Below, piece after piece: positions 51,066 to 57,996 of a stretch of 64,000 nucleotides of DNA. A model generated the notes under the pieces. It worked only from the letters and a program-made list of their open reading frames with translations. It searched no databases and was not told where the DNA came from. The DNA is taken from contig NZ_CP011387.1 of assembly GCF_001644565.1 (NCBI RefSeq), positions 1,348,501 through 1,412,500 on the forward strand, in the 5' to 3' direction. The position numbers and the translations under genes were made by a program. The DNA comes from Deinococcus puniceus. Its GTDB lineage: Bacteria; Deinococcota; Deinococci; Deinococcales; Deinococcaceae. Within the stretch, counting starts at the first letter, position 1, and the number at the start of each line of letters is the position of its first letter.

Positions 51066-51827
51066 TCAGACGGGGCGCACCAGCACGCTGTCTCCGGCCC
51101 GCAACCCGGTTCTCATCAGCAGGTCGGTGGGAATCAGCAATTGTGCGCCGAGGTCGGGGCCGCTGCGAACAGGTAGGGTGTGGATTCTCCCCGCATCGTC
51201 ACGAATAGCGATGTGTTGCGGGGGCCGCACCAAGTCATCTTTCCAGCGTCTCAGGATCAGGTCGTCAATCACGACGACGCCGCGAACTTCGCGGGTGACC
51301 GTCACGCTCAGGCGGGCCACGCGGGATTTGCGCGGAGAAAGCAGGCCCATTCGGATCAGCTTTGCCAGCATCCGGCGGGCGTAAGGGTCGGCGGTCAGAT
51401 CGGACAGGGGGCGCTGGGCCTCGATCTGGCGCAGCACATCTTGTTCTTGCAGTGTCCAGCGCATGGCGGCCACGCGCTGCGGTGAGGGCAGGCGGGCGGG
51501 GCCATCGAAGGGCGGCTTGTGTTCCGGCAAGCCGTCCAGCGCTTCAAACGCCACCTCGTCCAGTGTGGCGTCCATGCGGGGGGTAGGGTGGGTCAGACCG
51601 TCTTCAAAATGAAATCGCCCCTGTGGGTCAAGCAGCAACTTCACCAAGGCGGGCACGCCCTCCACACCTTCAAAGTCGAGGTGCCGCACCCGCCCATTTT
51701 CGAGCCAGCACTGAAAAAGCCCATCTGGCCGATGTACCGAGAGAGCGCCTGTTTTGCTGCTTCCGGAAAGCATAGAGAGCAGTTCCAAAAAGTCGAAGGT
51801 GTCGAGGCTGGCGTTGGATTTGGTCAT
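51066..51827 (-). CDS. DUF4388-domain protein
   Basis: A 253-residue cytoplasmic protein. Seen: FDFLELLSMLSGSSKTGALS VHRPDGLFQCWLENGRVRHL, the PatA N-terminal/DUF4388 pattern that occurs in several Deinococcus signalling proteins, a helical middle, and a C-terminal beta part (SVTVTREVRGVVVIDD; VRSGPDLGAQLLIPTDLLMR). Function unknown. TAGGCT lies 15 nt before the ATG, suggesting a very short leader. Confidence 0.82.
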   Translation of the reverse strand: MTKSNASLDTFDFLELLSMLSGSSKTGALSVHRPDGLFQCWLENGRVRHLDFEGVEGVPALVKLLLDPQGRFHFEDGLTHPTPRMDATLDEVAFEALDGLPEHKPPFDGPARLPSPQRVAAMRWTLQEQDVLRQIEAQRPLSDLTADPYARRMLAKLIRMGLLSPRKSRVARLSVTVTREVRGVVVIDDLILRRWKDDLVRPPQHIAIRDDAGRIHTLPVRSGPDLGAQLLIPTDLLMRTGLRAGDSVLVRPV

Positions 51828-52037
51828 AGAGGTGCAGGCTGAAGCCTAACAGAGGCTGTCACAGGTTTTCTCACGTTCCCCTGACACAGTTCAGGGCGGC
51901 GCGTTGGTAAATGTGTGAAAGCACGGCCCAAACAGCCGGAGACAGGTAAAACCCGCGTGCATCACGCTCAATTGAGCGTTGGCCACTGGCCCGAGCTGCC
52001 TAGTACACCCCCCCATCAGCTAGGGGAGAGCTTTTGG

Positions 52038-52586
52038 TCAGCCGCGCAGGAGGTGCGAAAAGTCTGTGCCGTCCAGTTCGGGCAGGTCTTTGACGGTGGA
52101 CAGCCCGAATTCCAGCAAAAACTTGTCGGTGGTGCCGTATAGCAGCGGCCCACCCACGGCGTCGCTGCGGCCCAACACCTTCACGAGTTCGCGCTCTTGC
52201 AAGGTCACCACCGTTCCGGCACTCGCGCCGCGCATGGCTTCTATTTCGGCCCGCGTGACGGGTTGGCGGTAGGCGACAATCGCCAGCACTTCCAGCGCGG
52301 CGGCGCTGAGGGCGGGCAACGGCGGCGGCGACAGGATGGGCGCGAGGTGCGCGGCGAGGGCAGGCAGCACCACCAAGCGGTATCCGCCCGCCACCGCCTC
52401 CACGGTAAATCCGGCGTCGGCGTCGGCCAATGCACGTGTGTAGGTGGTCATGGCCTGCACCGCCGATTCGGGCGGCAGGCTCAGCAGGTGGGCCAGTTCC
52501 GCCACCGTCACGGGGCGTCCGGCGGCCAAGAGTGCCGCGCCGATCAGGGCAGAACGGGTGGGAGCAGCAAGAGCAGGGCCAGTCAT
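52038..52586 (-). CDS. scpB: Segregation and condensation protein B
   Basis: A 182-residue winged-helix protein that joins ScpA and SMC. Seen: ALIGAALLAAGRPVTVAELA, YRLVVLPALAAHLAPIL, ALEVLAIVAYRQPVTRAEIE AMRG, VVTLQERELVKVLGRSDAVG and LYGTTDKFLLEFGL, all in the order of ScpB. The ATG overlaps the stop of the Sua5-type gene (ATGA). scpA is not in the window. Confidence 0.95.
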   Translation of the reverse strand: MTGPALAAPTRSALIGAALLAAGRPVTVAELAHLLSLPPESAVQAMTTYTRALADADAGFTVEAVAGGYRLVVLPALAAHLAPILSPPPLPALSAAALEVLAIVAYRQPVTRAEIEAMRGASAGTVVTLQERELVKVLGRSDAVGGPLLYGTTDKFLLEFGLSTVKDLPELDGTDFSHLLRG

Positions 52587-53254
52587 GTGGGTGACACCAG
52601 AAGGATGCCGACTCGCGCCAGAGCTTCGGCCAGCACCGGGAAAGGCAGCCCGCCTTCACGCAATATCCGCGCCGCCTGCTGGGGTTCGGCAGGCAACTGA
52701 ATGACGGTGCTGGCGACCCCGGCGGTCTTGCCTGAACCGGAATAGACCGCCTGATCGGTGTCCGGCAGCAATAGATCGGCCAGAGCATAGGCCCGCGCCT
52801 CGGCAACAGTGCGGGCGGCAGGTTGACCGCTGGGATTCAGGCTGGTGGTGGCGAGGAGGCCGCCGCAGTGGGCCAGCAACGCCTGAATGACCGGGTGATC
52901 GGGCACGCGTACCCCCACCCAGCCGCCGGGCGCGAGGTCAGGGGGGCAGGTGGGCCGGGCCGCCGTGACCACCGTGAGTGGGCCGGGCCAAAAGGCCGCT
53001 ACCGCCTCGAGTCCGGCGTTCCAGTGGGCCACCGCCTGCACGGCCTGCACATCTGAACAAGACATCTGAATAGGCTTGCCTTCTTCCCGGCCCTTGCGGA
53101 GCGTCAGCGCCTGCACTGCGCCCGGACGCGCGGCGTGGGCCGCCAGCCCCCATACGGTTTCACTTGGATAGCCGACAACCTGCCCGGCTTCGAGGGCGAG
53201 GATGGCCTGCCGAAGCTGCGGCCCGAATGATGAGTGGTTGGATGACGTGAGCAT
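52583..53254 (-). CDS. Sua5/YciO/YrdC-type threonylcarbamoyl-AMP synthase
   Basis: A 223-residue protein. Seen: VVGYPSETVWGLAAHA, LRKGREEGKPIQMSCSDV, FWPGPLTVV, GVRVPDHPVIQALL, TTSLNPSGQPA and SGKTAGVASTVI. Known: the family makes threonylcarbamoyl-AMP for the t6A modification of ANN-decoding tRNAs. It lacks the extra Sua5 domain, so it is the YrdC/TsaC-like short form. Translationally coupled to scpB by ATGA. Confidence 0.9.
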   Translation of the reverse strand: MLTSSNHSSFGPQLRQAILALEAGQVVGYPSETVWGLAAHAARPGAVQALTLRKGREEGKPIQMSCSDVQAVQAVAHWNAGLEAVAAFWPGPLTVVTAARPTCPPDLAPGGWVGVRVPDHPVIQALLAHCGGLLATTSLNPSGQPAARTVAEARAYALADLLLPDTDQAVYSGSGKTAGVASTVIQLPAEPQQAARILREGGLPFPVLAEALARVGILLVSPT

Positions 53255-53366
53255 GTTCGTTTCTGTCCTTGTGCCGGGTCTGGAGGGAACTCCTGCCTGA
53301 TCAGTCTGGCATTCTTGGGCTTCTGAAGCTGGCGCTGCTGTAAGGCGCAGGCAAGATCGCCCCGAC

Positions 53367-53372
53367 TATACT
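53367..53372 (+). promoter_or_regulatory. -10 box of a leaderless promoter
   Basis: TATACT lies 8 nt before ATG 53381, no SD. Confidence 0.5.
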
Positions 53373-53380
53373 CACCTTAT

Positions 53381-54601
53381 ATGCCGGTCTTCGAATATCG
53401 TGTCCGGGACCAGAGCGGCAAGGTCCTGAAGTCCCAGATGGAAGCCGAAACTCTCAATCAGGTGCGCGATACGCTGCGTTCCAAAAACCTAATGATTGTA
53501 GAGATCAAGGCTCCAAAGAGCGGTATGAACGCCGACATCAAGATTCCGGGCCTAACAGACCGTCCTCCCGGACTGAAGCAAGTGGCGATCTTTAGTAAAC
53601 AATTGGCTACACTTATTAATGCGGGCGTGCCCCTGGTGCAGTCGCTGGCTATTTTGCAGCGTCAAATCGAGAGTAAGAATTTTCAGGCCATTCTAAAAAT
53701 CCTTCGCAACGATGTAGAAAGCGGTACGCCTCTCAGCGAGGCAATGGCTAAACACCCTAAAATCTTTAACCGACTGTATATCAACCTTGTGCGTGCGGGC
53801 GAGACGAGCGGCACACTCGACAGCGTTCTGGAAAGAATTGCCAGCTTTCAGGAAAAAGAGTTGGCCCTGCGAGGCAAGCTTAAGAGTGCCTTGACCTACC
53901 CCGTCGTGGTGTTGGTCTTCGCTTTGGGGATCACTTACTTCTTGCTCACGACCATCGTGCCGCAATTTGCAGGAATTCTGGCCCAATTGGACGCCCCCCT
54001 TCCCCTCATCACTCAGTTCTTGATGGCGGTTTCTGATTTCCTCCGCAATAGTGGCTTGCTGGTTTTTGTCTTTATCGCCGCGTTCGTATTTGCCTACCGC
54101 TGGTATTACAAAACACCTAAAGGTCGCATGGTTATCGATGACATCAAGCTCCGGCTCCCTGTGTTCGGCCCACTGATCAAAAAGAGTGCAATTAGTTCTT
54201 TTGCCCGCACATTTGGTCTGCTGATCGGAAGTGGAGTGAATATCATTGAGAGCCTGGAAATTACAAAGGGAACAGCCAACAACGCAGTTGTAGAAGAGAC
54301 GATTGAAAATGCCAAGAATGTGGTGATGGTGGGCGAGCAGATGAGTTCCAGTTTAGCGACCAGTAAAGTCTTCCCGCCGATGGTCGTCAGCATGGTGTCT
54401 ATCGGAGAAGAAACGGGCGCTCTCGATACGATGTTGGGCAAAGTGGGCGATTTCTATGACCGCGAAGTGGATGAAGCAGTCGATAGCCTCACTGCTGCCA
54501 TCGAACCATTGATGATCGTGTTCCTCGGCGGAATCGTCGGCACGATTGTGGCAGGGATGTTTTTGCCGATGTTCGCTATTATTGGGCAGCTCTCGCAATA
54601 A
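53381..54601 (+). CDS. pilC: Type IV pilus inner-membrane platform protein PilC (T2SF family)
   Basis: A 406-residue membrane protein of the type II secretion F family. Seen: an N-terminal cytoplasmic part (FEYRVRDQSGKVLKSQMEAE), two T2SF domains (about 68-190 and 270-395; AIFSKQLATLINAGVPLVQS, SFARTFGLLIGSGVNIIESL, SIGEETGALDTML), and three membrane helices (about 168-190, 218-238, 375-400). Known: it links the PilB/PilT motor to pilus assembly. The gene is visibly richer in AT than all neighbours (AAA/AAT/TTT codons). No other pil genes are adjacent. Leaderless start likely. Confidence 0.95.
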   Translation: MPVFEYRVRDQSGKVLKSQMEAETLNQVRDTLRSKNLMIVEIKAPKSGMNADIKIPGLTDRPPGLKQVAIFSKQLATLINAGVPLVQSLAILQRQIESKNFQAILKILRNDVESGTPLSEAMAKHPKIFNRLYINLVRAGETSGTLDSVLERIASFQEKELALRGKLKSALTYPVVVLVFALGITYFLLTTIVPQFAGILAQLDAPLPLITQFLMAVSDFLRNSGLLVFVFIAAFVFAYRWYYKTPKGRMVIDDIKLRLPVFGPLIKKSAISSFARTFGLLIGSGVNIIESLEITKGTANNAVVEETIENAKNVVMVGEQMSSSLATSKVFPPMVVSMVSIGEETGALDTMLGKVGDFYDREVDEAVDSLTAAIEPLMIVFLGGIVGTIVAGMFLPMFAIIGQLSQ

Positions 54602-54907
54602 GCGCGAAAATTCCAATCATAACGCCTGACTGATAAAGACCTGAACGACCTCCGTAAGATTTAGCGGCCATTTTTGTTTAAGCTGCGGTTTTCTGGATTT
54701 AGGCAACCTGCATCTTCGAACGAAATTGATTTTACTCTGCGCTGTCTTCTCGATTAGCTCTACTTAGGAGGTCGGAAGTCAATGTAGCCAAGCGCAGAGT
54801 CAAGGCCAACGCAGCGTGGGCCAGAGTCGCGCCGCTTAAAGATGACTTTAGGTCAAGTAATTTAAGATCATCTACAGCCCCTCAGTCTGACGCGATAAAC
54901 TTGGGTC
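54602..54907 (+). other. AT-rich structured intergenic region
   Basis: Seen: ACTCTGCGCT (54734-54743) and AGCGCAGAGT (54791-54800) form a perfect 10-bp stem whose loop holds AGGAGG (54766-54771) and an ATG-TAG start-stop pair (54782); AGATGACTT (54840) pairs with AAGATCATCT (54864-54873) with one bulge. GCGGC/GCTGC near 54665-54690 followed by GGTTTT may be the pilC terminator. No gene is supported. It could be a leader or a small RNA. Confidence 0.4.
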
Positions 54908-54961
54908 ATGCTCACTCCCGCTTTCCTCAGGTTGCCTGCCAGCCGCCGTGCTGGGGCCTGA
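54908..54961 (+). CDS. Candidate leaderless upstream ORF (17 codons) coupled to a response regulator
   Basis: ATG 54908 lies 6 nt after a TAAACT -10 box (54896-54901). It encodes MLTPAFLRLPASRRAGA and ends in TGATG, its stop overlapping the ATG of the response-regulator gene by one base. There is no SD for the main gene, so translation probably depends on passage through this ORF. Confidence 0.5.
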   Translation: MLTPAFLRLPASRRAGA

Positions 54962-55389
54962 TGCGCCCTCTTCAGGTTCTCTTGGTCGATGACAATCCGG
55001 CGGCGCGTGGGCTGGCCGAAGAAGCCTTCTCTCTCTCTGGGCAACCCTGCGAAGTCACGATGATGGAAAGTGGTGACGACGCGCTGGCCGCCTTGATGGA
55101 CAAAAATGGGATTCGGCCGGATGTCGTGCTGCTGGACATCAACATGCCCGGTATGGACGGCTTCGAGGTACTCGAGGCGATGAAGGCGCAACCGCATCTT
55201 CGTCCGATTCCGGTGGTCATGCTCAGCGGTTCCTCTGCGCCGCAGGATATTCGCAAGGCGTACACGCTGCACGCCAACGCCTACCTCGTCAAGTCGGTGG
55301 AATTTCAGACGTTCCTGACCCAGATCGAGGATTTCGTGGTTTTCTGGACACAGGCCCGCTTAACCACCCGGTCAGACGAATTGGAGTAG
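54961..55389 (+). CDS. Single-domain response regulator (Rcp1-like)
   Basis: A 142-residue receiver protein without an output domain. Seen: VLLVDDNPAARGLAEEAF, phospho-acceptor Asp in VVLLDINMPGMDGFEVLEAM K, VVMLSGSSAPQDI and AYLVKS with the conserved Lys, then VDFWT-like ending (EDFVVFWTQARL). Known: this subtype pairs with phytochrome-type or other soluble kinases. No kinase is adjacent. ATG 54961 is chosen as the first start that keeps the receiver fold intact. Confidence 0.92.
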   Translation: MRPLQVLLVDDNPAARGLAEEAFSLSGQPCEVTMMESGDDALAALMDKNGIRPDVVLLDINMPGMDGFEVLEAMKAQPHLRPIPVVMLSGSSAPQDIRKAYTLHANAYLVKSVEFQTFLTQIEDFVVFWTQARLTTRSDELE

Positions 55390-55402
55390 GCGGGCCAAAG
55401 CT

Positions 55403-56080
55403 TTAGGCCGCGTCGAATTCGCCCACCGTGGTCACCCCGATCAACTGGCGCGTGGTGTGCGGCACGGCAAACAGCGACACGCCTTCATCAAGCAGCAGAT
55501 GAGGTTCAGGCACGCGGTCACCCACCCAGAACGGCAGCCGCCAGCGTTTGGAAAAGGCCGACTGGATAAAGCCGCCGTGCGAAATGAAGCCGCCGATCCG
55601 CACCGATTCGTCAAAATACACGAGGCGGCGAAGAGCGTCTTCGGTGGGCACGTCGGCAAAGCGGGCCAGTTCCCACACGGCCCGCCCGGAGTAGCCGCAG
55701 TGGCCCAACACGGCCCCGACCAACACTTCGGGCATCAGCAGGCGGTCTGCGCCGTGATCGGCCAGCACCTCCAGATGCGCCTGCATATCGGGCACACTGG
55801 CGTGATACCAGCGAATAACGTCCTCATAGCTGGGTTCGCCGGGTTGGGCTTCCGCCGTCAGCAGGTGGCTGATTTCATGGGCCGCCTCGCTGCGGCGTTG
55901 GGGCGCAGAGGCGTCGGCCCGCACGTATACCACCCGTTCGGGCGTCGCCAAACTGTCGGGGCCGACGCGGTAGTGCATCCCCAAGCGGCGGGCGAGTTCG
56001 GGCATTTCCGGGGCAAATTCCGCCTCGGCGTGCCGGGCGACGTGATACATGAACAGATCGTGCAGCACGTCATCCATCAC
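55403..56080 (-). CDS. ImmA/IrrE-family metallopeptidase
   Basis: A 225-residue putative zinc protease. Seen: HEISH (His68, Glu69, His72) within EAAHEISHLL and a second motif EVLADHGADRLLMPE with Glu104, which matches the ImmA/IrrE pattern (E-x2-A-x2-x-A-x2-LLMP). Known: in Deinococcus IrrE cleaves the XRE repressor DdrO after radiation; ImmA does the same to ICEBs1 ImmR. This gene lies 30 nt downstream of an XRE-regulator gene in the same operon. Inferred: it inactivates that regulator. It lacks the C-terminal GAF-like part of true IrrE. SD GGAG precedes the ATG. Confidence 0.87.
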   Translation of the reverse strand: MMDDVLHDLFMYHVARHAEAEFAPEMPELARRLGMHYRVGPDSLATPERVVYVRADASAPQRRSEAAHEISHLLTAEAQPGEPSYEDVIRWYHASVPDMQAHLEVLADHGADRLLMPEVLVGAVLGHCGYSGRAVWELARFADVPTEDALRRLVYFDESVRIGGFISHGGFIQSAFSKRWRLPFWVGDRVPEPHLLLDEGVSLFAVPHTTRQLIGVTTVGEFDAA

Positions 56081-56110
56081 TCTGACTCCTGTACCACTTT
56101 GGCTCCCGCA

Positions 56111-56677
56111 TCAGTCCAACTCCGGTGGATCGAATTCGTGGCGGTAGCGCAGGAAGAGGGCCAGCCAGCCGTCGGGCGTGGTGGGGCGCTGTTTGTGGTG
56201 CAGGCGGTGAAGATAACGGGGCCAGCGCGGTTCGGCCAACGCCGCGAATTCTGGTTGGCCGCTGTACAGGCGCACCGCTTCCTGTAGGGCTTCGGGCAGA
56301 GGTTCCCTTACAGGCTTGGGCACTGTGCGGTAGCCTCGCGCCGCCGCGCTGAACGCCTGTGCGGGTGGGGCGGGCGAAGCGGTGGGCGTAAACAATCCCG
56401 TCTGAGCGTGCCACTCTTCCGGCGAAAACCCCAGCACTGCCCGCACCGCCTCCCGCACCTCCAGTGACGCCCGCGAGAGGGCCGCCGTGCCCCGTTCCAG
56501 TTTGTTCAGATAATCCGGCGTGATGTGCTGGCCGTGCTTTTCCATCTGCGCCACGAATGCTGGACGGTTCAGCCCCAATTCCAAGCGCCGTCCCTGAATC
56601 AGCCGTCCATGCTGTGTGGCACGTGGATCGGCTTCCCGCACCGATTTGGAAGAGGGAGCGGCCTTAGCAGGCGTCAT
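56111..56677 (-). CDS. XRE-family transcriptional regulator
   Basis: A 188-residue regulator. Seen: HTH_3-like N-terminal domain (about 22-82; LIQGRRLELGLNRPAFVAQM, ITPDYLNKLERGTAALS), a Pro/Ala linker (about 95-115), and a C-terminal part (about 120-188) with many aromatics (WPRYLHRLHHKQRP; WLALFLRYRHEFDPPELD). Inferred: substrate of the neighbouring metallopeptidase, by analogy with DdrO/IrrE. Its start overlaps a short upstream ORF. A TTG at 56710 is the in-frame alternative. Confidence 0.87.
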   Translation of the reverse strand: MTPAKAAPSSKSVREADPRATQHGRLIQGRRLELGLNRPAFVAQMEKHGQHITPDYLNKLERGTAALSRASLEVREAVRAVLGFSPEEWHAQTGLFTPTASPAPPAQAFSAAARGYRTVPKPVREPLPEALQEAVRLYSGQPEFAALAEPRWPRYLHRLHHKQRPTTPDGWLALFLRYRHEFDPPELD

Positions 56678-56729
56678 CTGCAACCGCCCTAACACCGAAT
56701 CTGTTCCCAATCCAGTCTGGTGGATTCAT
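56664..56729 (-). CDS. Candidate leaderless upstream ORF (21 codons) overlapping the XRE gene start
   Basis: ATG 56729 lies 6 nt after a TACACT -10 box (complement of 56736-56741). The ORF begins MNPPDWIGN and ends in TAA at 56664, 14 bases inside the XRE gene in another frame. Together with the similar ORFs at 20.3 and 54.9 kb this suggests a recurring layout. Confidence 0.4.
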   Translation of the reverse strand: MNPPDWIGNRFGVRAVADDAC

Positions 56730-56779
56730 GGCTGAAGTGTAGATCATTGGCCTCAGATTGGGTAGAGGGCACTCTTAAG

Positions 56780-56806
56780 TTGGGATTGAAGTGAGATTGG
56801 GATTGA
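56780..56806 (+). promoter_or_regulatory. Direct-repeat operator candidate
   Basis: TTGGGATTGA occurs twice (56780-56789 and 56797-56806) with a 17-bp period; a related GATTGGG is at 56756-56762. The second copy overlaps the -35 box of the plus-strand promoter. Placed between the XRE gene and its divergent neighbour, it is a likely regulator-binding site. Confidence 0.5.
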
Positions 56807-56831
56807 CATGGAGCAGCACTGGTCTTATTCT
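56803..56831 (+). promoter_or_regulatory. Sigma-70-type promoter
   Basis: TTGACA (56803-56808), 17-nt spacer, TATTCT (56826-56831). It is the best -35/-10 pair in the window and reads towards the coiled-coil membrane protein gene with a leader of about 140 nt. Confidence 0.7.
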
Positions 56832-56980
56832 ATTCCTAGATTTGGGTGTGTGTGATGCGGACTTTCGGCCAACTGTGGCAATTCTATCTATGAATTTCCA
56901 ATCGCCTAGTCCTATTTTTGAGAACAGATCAAGAATAGCCTTCATCTTTCAGCCCGTCATTCAGTAGAGGAGTCTCAGCT

Positions 56981-57319
56981 ATGACCGGAACAGACCTTGC
57001 CGCCGTCCTCCCGCTGATCGCCAAAAGTGGGGCCGCCACCGTTGTTATCGCGCTTCTCTTCGGGCTGTCACACGTCATTCGGGAGTGGCGCGGCGGCAGC
57101 GTGTCCGAGCAGAAGGAACACGATACCCAGCAGCAATTGGCTGACACAGAAGCCCGCTTGAAAGAGGCCGAGGCGCGTGTGCTGACGCTGGCGCAGCAAA
57201 ACCACGACTTGCGGTATCAGCGCGATTCTGCGCGGGTGCGGCTAGAGTTTCTGGAACTTAAACACGGCGAGCGGCCTCGGAGCGTGTGGCCCGCAGACGG
57301 GGATATGAAGCGGGCGTAG
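56981..57319 (+). CDS. Small membrane-anchored coiled-coil protein
   Basis: A 112-residue protein. Seen: one transmembrane helix (about 15-33, GAATVVIALLFGLSHVI), then a charged coiled coil (about 45-95; TQQQLADTEARLKEAEARVL TLAQQNHDL), and a short basic tail. GAGGAG lies about 9 nt before ATG. It resembles in layout phage holin/spanin-type or small membrane-stress proteins, but I cannot name it. It is divergent from the XRE/ImmA-IrrE pair and probably under its control (inferred). Confidence 0.7.
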   Translation: MTGTDLAAVLPLIAKSGAATVVIALLFGLSHVIREWRGGSVSEQKEHDTQQQLADTEARLKEAEARVLTLAQQNHDLRYQRDSARVRLEFLELKHGERPRSVWPADGDMKRA

Positions 57320-57384
57320 AGTGTACTGGTCGGCTGAGCATCCTACGGTTGCCAAACTCAGTCCTGTCTGAAGTTGACGATTGC

Positions 57385-57492
57385 GGGTAAACCCCCCAGT
57401 CTGCTGTGCAGCCAGCCCCCCTTGAGGGGAGCGCAAAAGCATTCGTCCTCCCCTCTAAGGTGGGGCGTCGCACAGCGACGGGGGGGTTCACC
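57385..57492. repeat. Interspersed repeat family A, copy 4
   Basis: GGTAAACCCCCCAGTCTGCT opens it, the palindromic core CCCCCTTGAGGGG ... CCCCTCTAAGGTGGG follows, then CGTCGCACAGCGACG and GGGGGGTTCACC. It lies between convergent genes. Confidence 0.85.
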
Positions 57493-57552
57493 TTCCAACT
57501 CAACTATGAACTTGCGTCAGCAGCGGGGGGTTGCTCTGCCAACGCCCCAGCC

Positions 57553-57969
57553 TCAGCTCTCCGTTTCCTCCCCCAACTCCTGCGCAGTGGCGTCTATCGT
57601 GGGGTGGCGTTTTTCGAATTGGATGGTCAGCACTCCTGCGCTCAGGCGGGCCTCTCCGCTTTGGGGCAGCACGGCTTCCGGAAAAACGAGGGTGCGGGTG
57701 AACTTGCCACTGGAGCGTTCGGCGCTCAGCACGCGCCCCAGCGTTTCGTCTAGTGCAGGCCGCTCGCCCTGAACGGTCACGGTGTCGTCTTCTTCCGACA
57801 GGGCTAACGTGTCCAGATTTACACCCGGCACGTCCAGCAGCAAGATCAGGTGTGAATCGCCGTCTATCCAGTCGGCGGCGGGCGTCCACGGGCGGGCGCT
57901 GCCCAGCGTCTCCACCTCTTCGCGCAGGTTCATCAGCTGTTGCAGGCGGGCAAGCACAGGCTCGTTCAT
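57553..57969 (-). CDS. Hsp20/alpha-crystallin-family small heat-shock protein
   Basis: A 138-residue chaperone. Seen: WTPAADWIDGDSHLILLLDV PGVNLDTLALSEEDDTVTVQ GERP, the alpha-crystallin start, and FTRTLVFPEAVLPQSGEARL SAGVLTIQFEKRHP near the end, with the LTIQF strand in place of the common GVLTITVPK. Known: sHsps hold unfolded proteins in an ATP-independent way. TAGCGT (complement of 57977-57982) is 7 nt before ATG, so leaderless; no heat-shock operator such as CIRCE is seen. It is divergent from miaA. Confidence 0.88.
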   Translation of the reverse strand: MNEPVLARLQQLMNLREEVETLGSARPWTPAADWIDGDSHLILLLDVPGVNLDTLALSEEDDTVTVQGERPALDETLGRVLSAERSSGKFTRTLVFPEAVLPQSGEARLSAGVLTIQFEKRHPTIDATAQELGEETES

Positions 57970-57976
57970 GCCCAAT

Positions 57977-57989
57977 ACGCTACTAGACT
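57977..57989. promoter_or_regulatory. Back-to-back leaderless promoters of hsp20 and miaA
   Basis: Minus-strand -10 TAGCGT (57977-57982) and plus-strand -10 TAGACT (57984-57989) are one base apart. Each is exactly 7 nt before its start codon (57969 and 57997). Confidence 0.6.
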
Positions 57990-57996
57990 TCTGGGT

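Noticed and set aside
54766..54787. AGGAGG followed by ATG as a gene start
   Set aside because: The ATG is followed at once by TAG, so no protein is made from it; I keep it only as part of a structured region.
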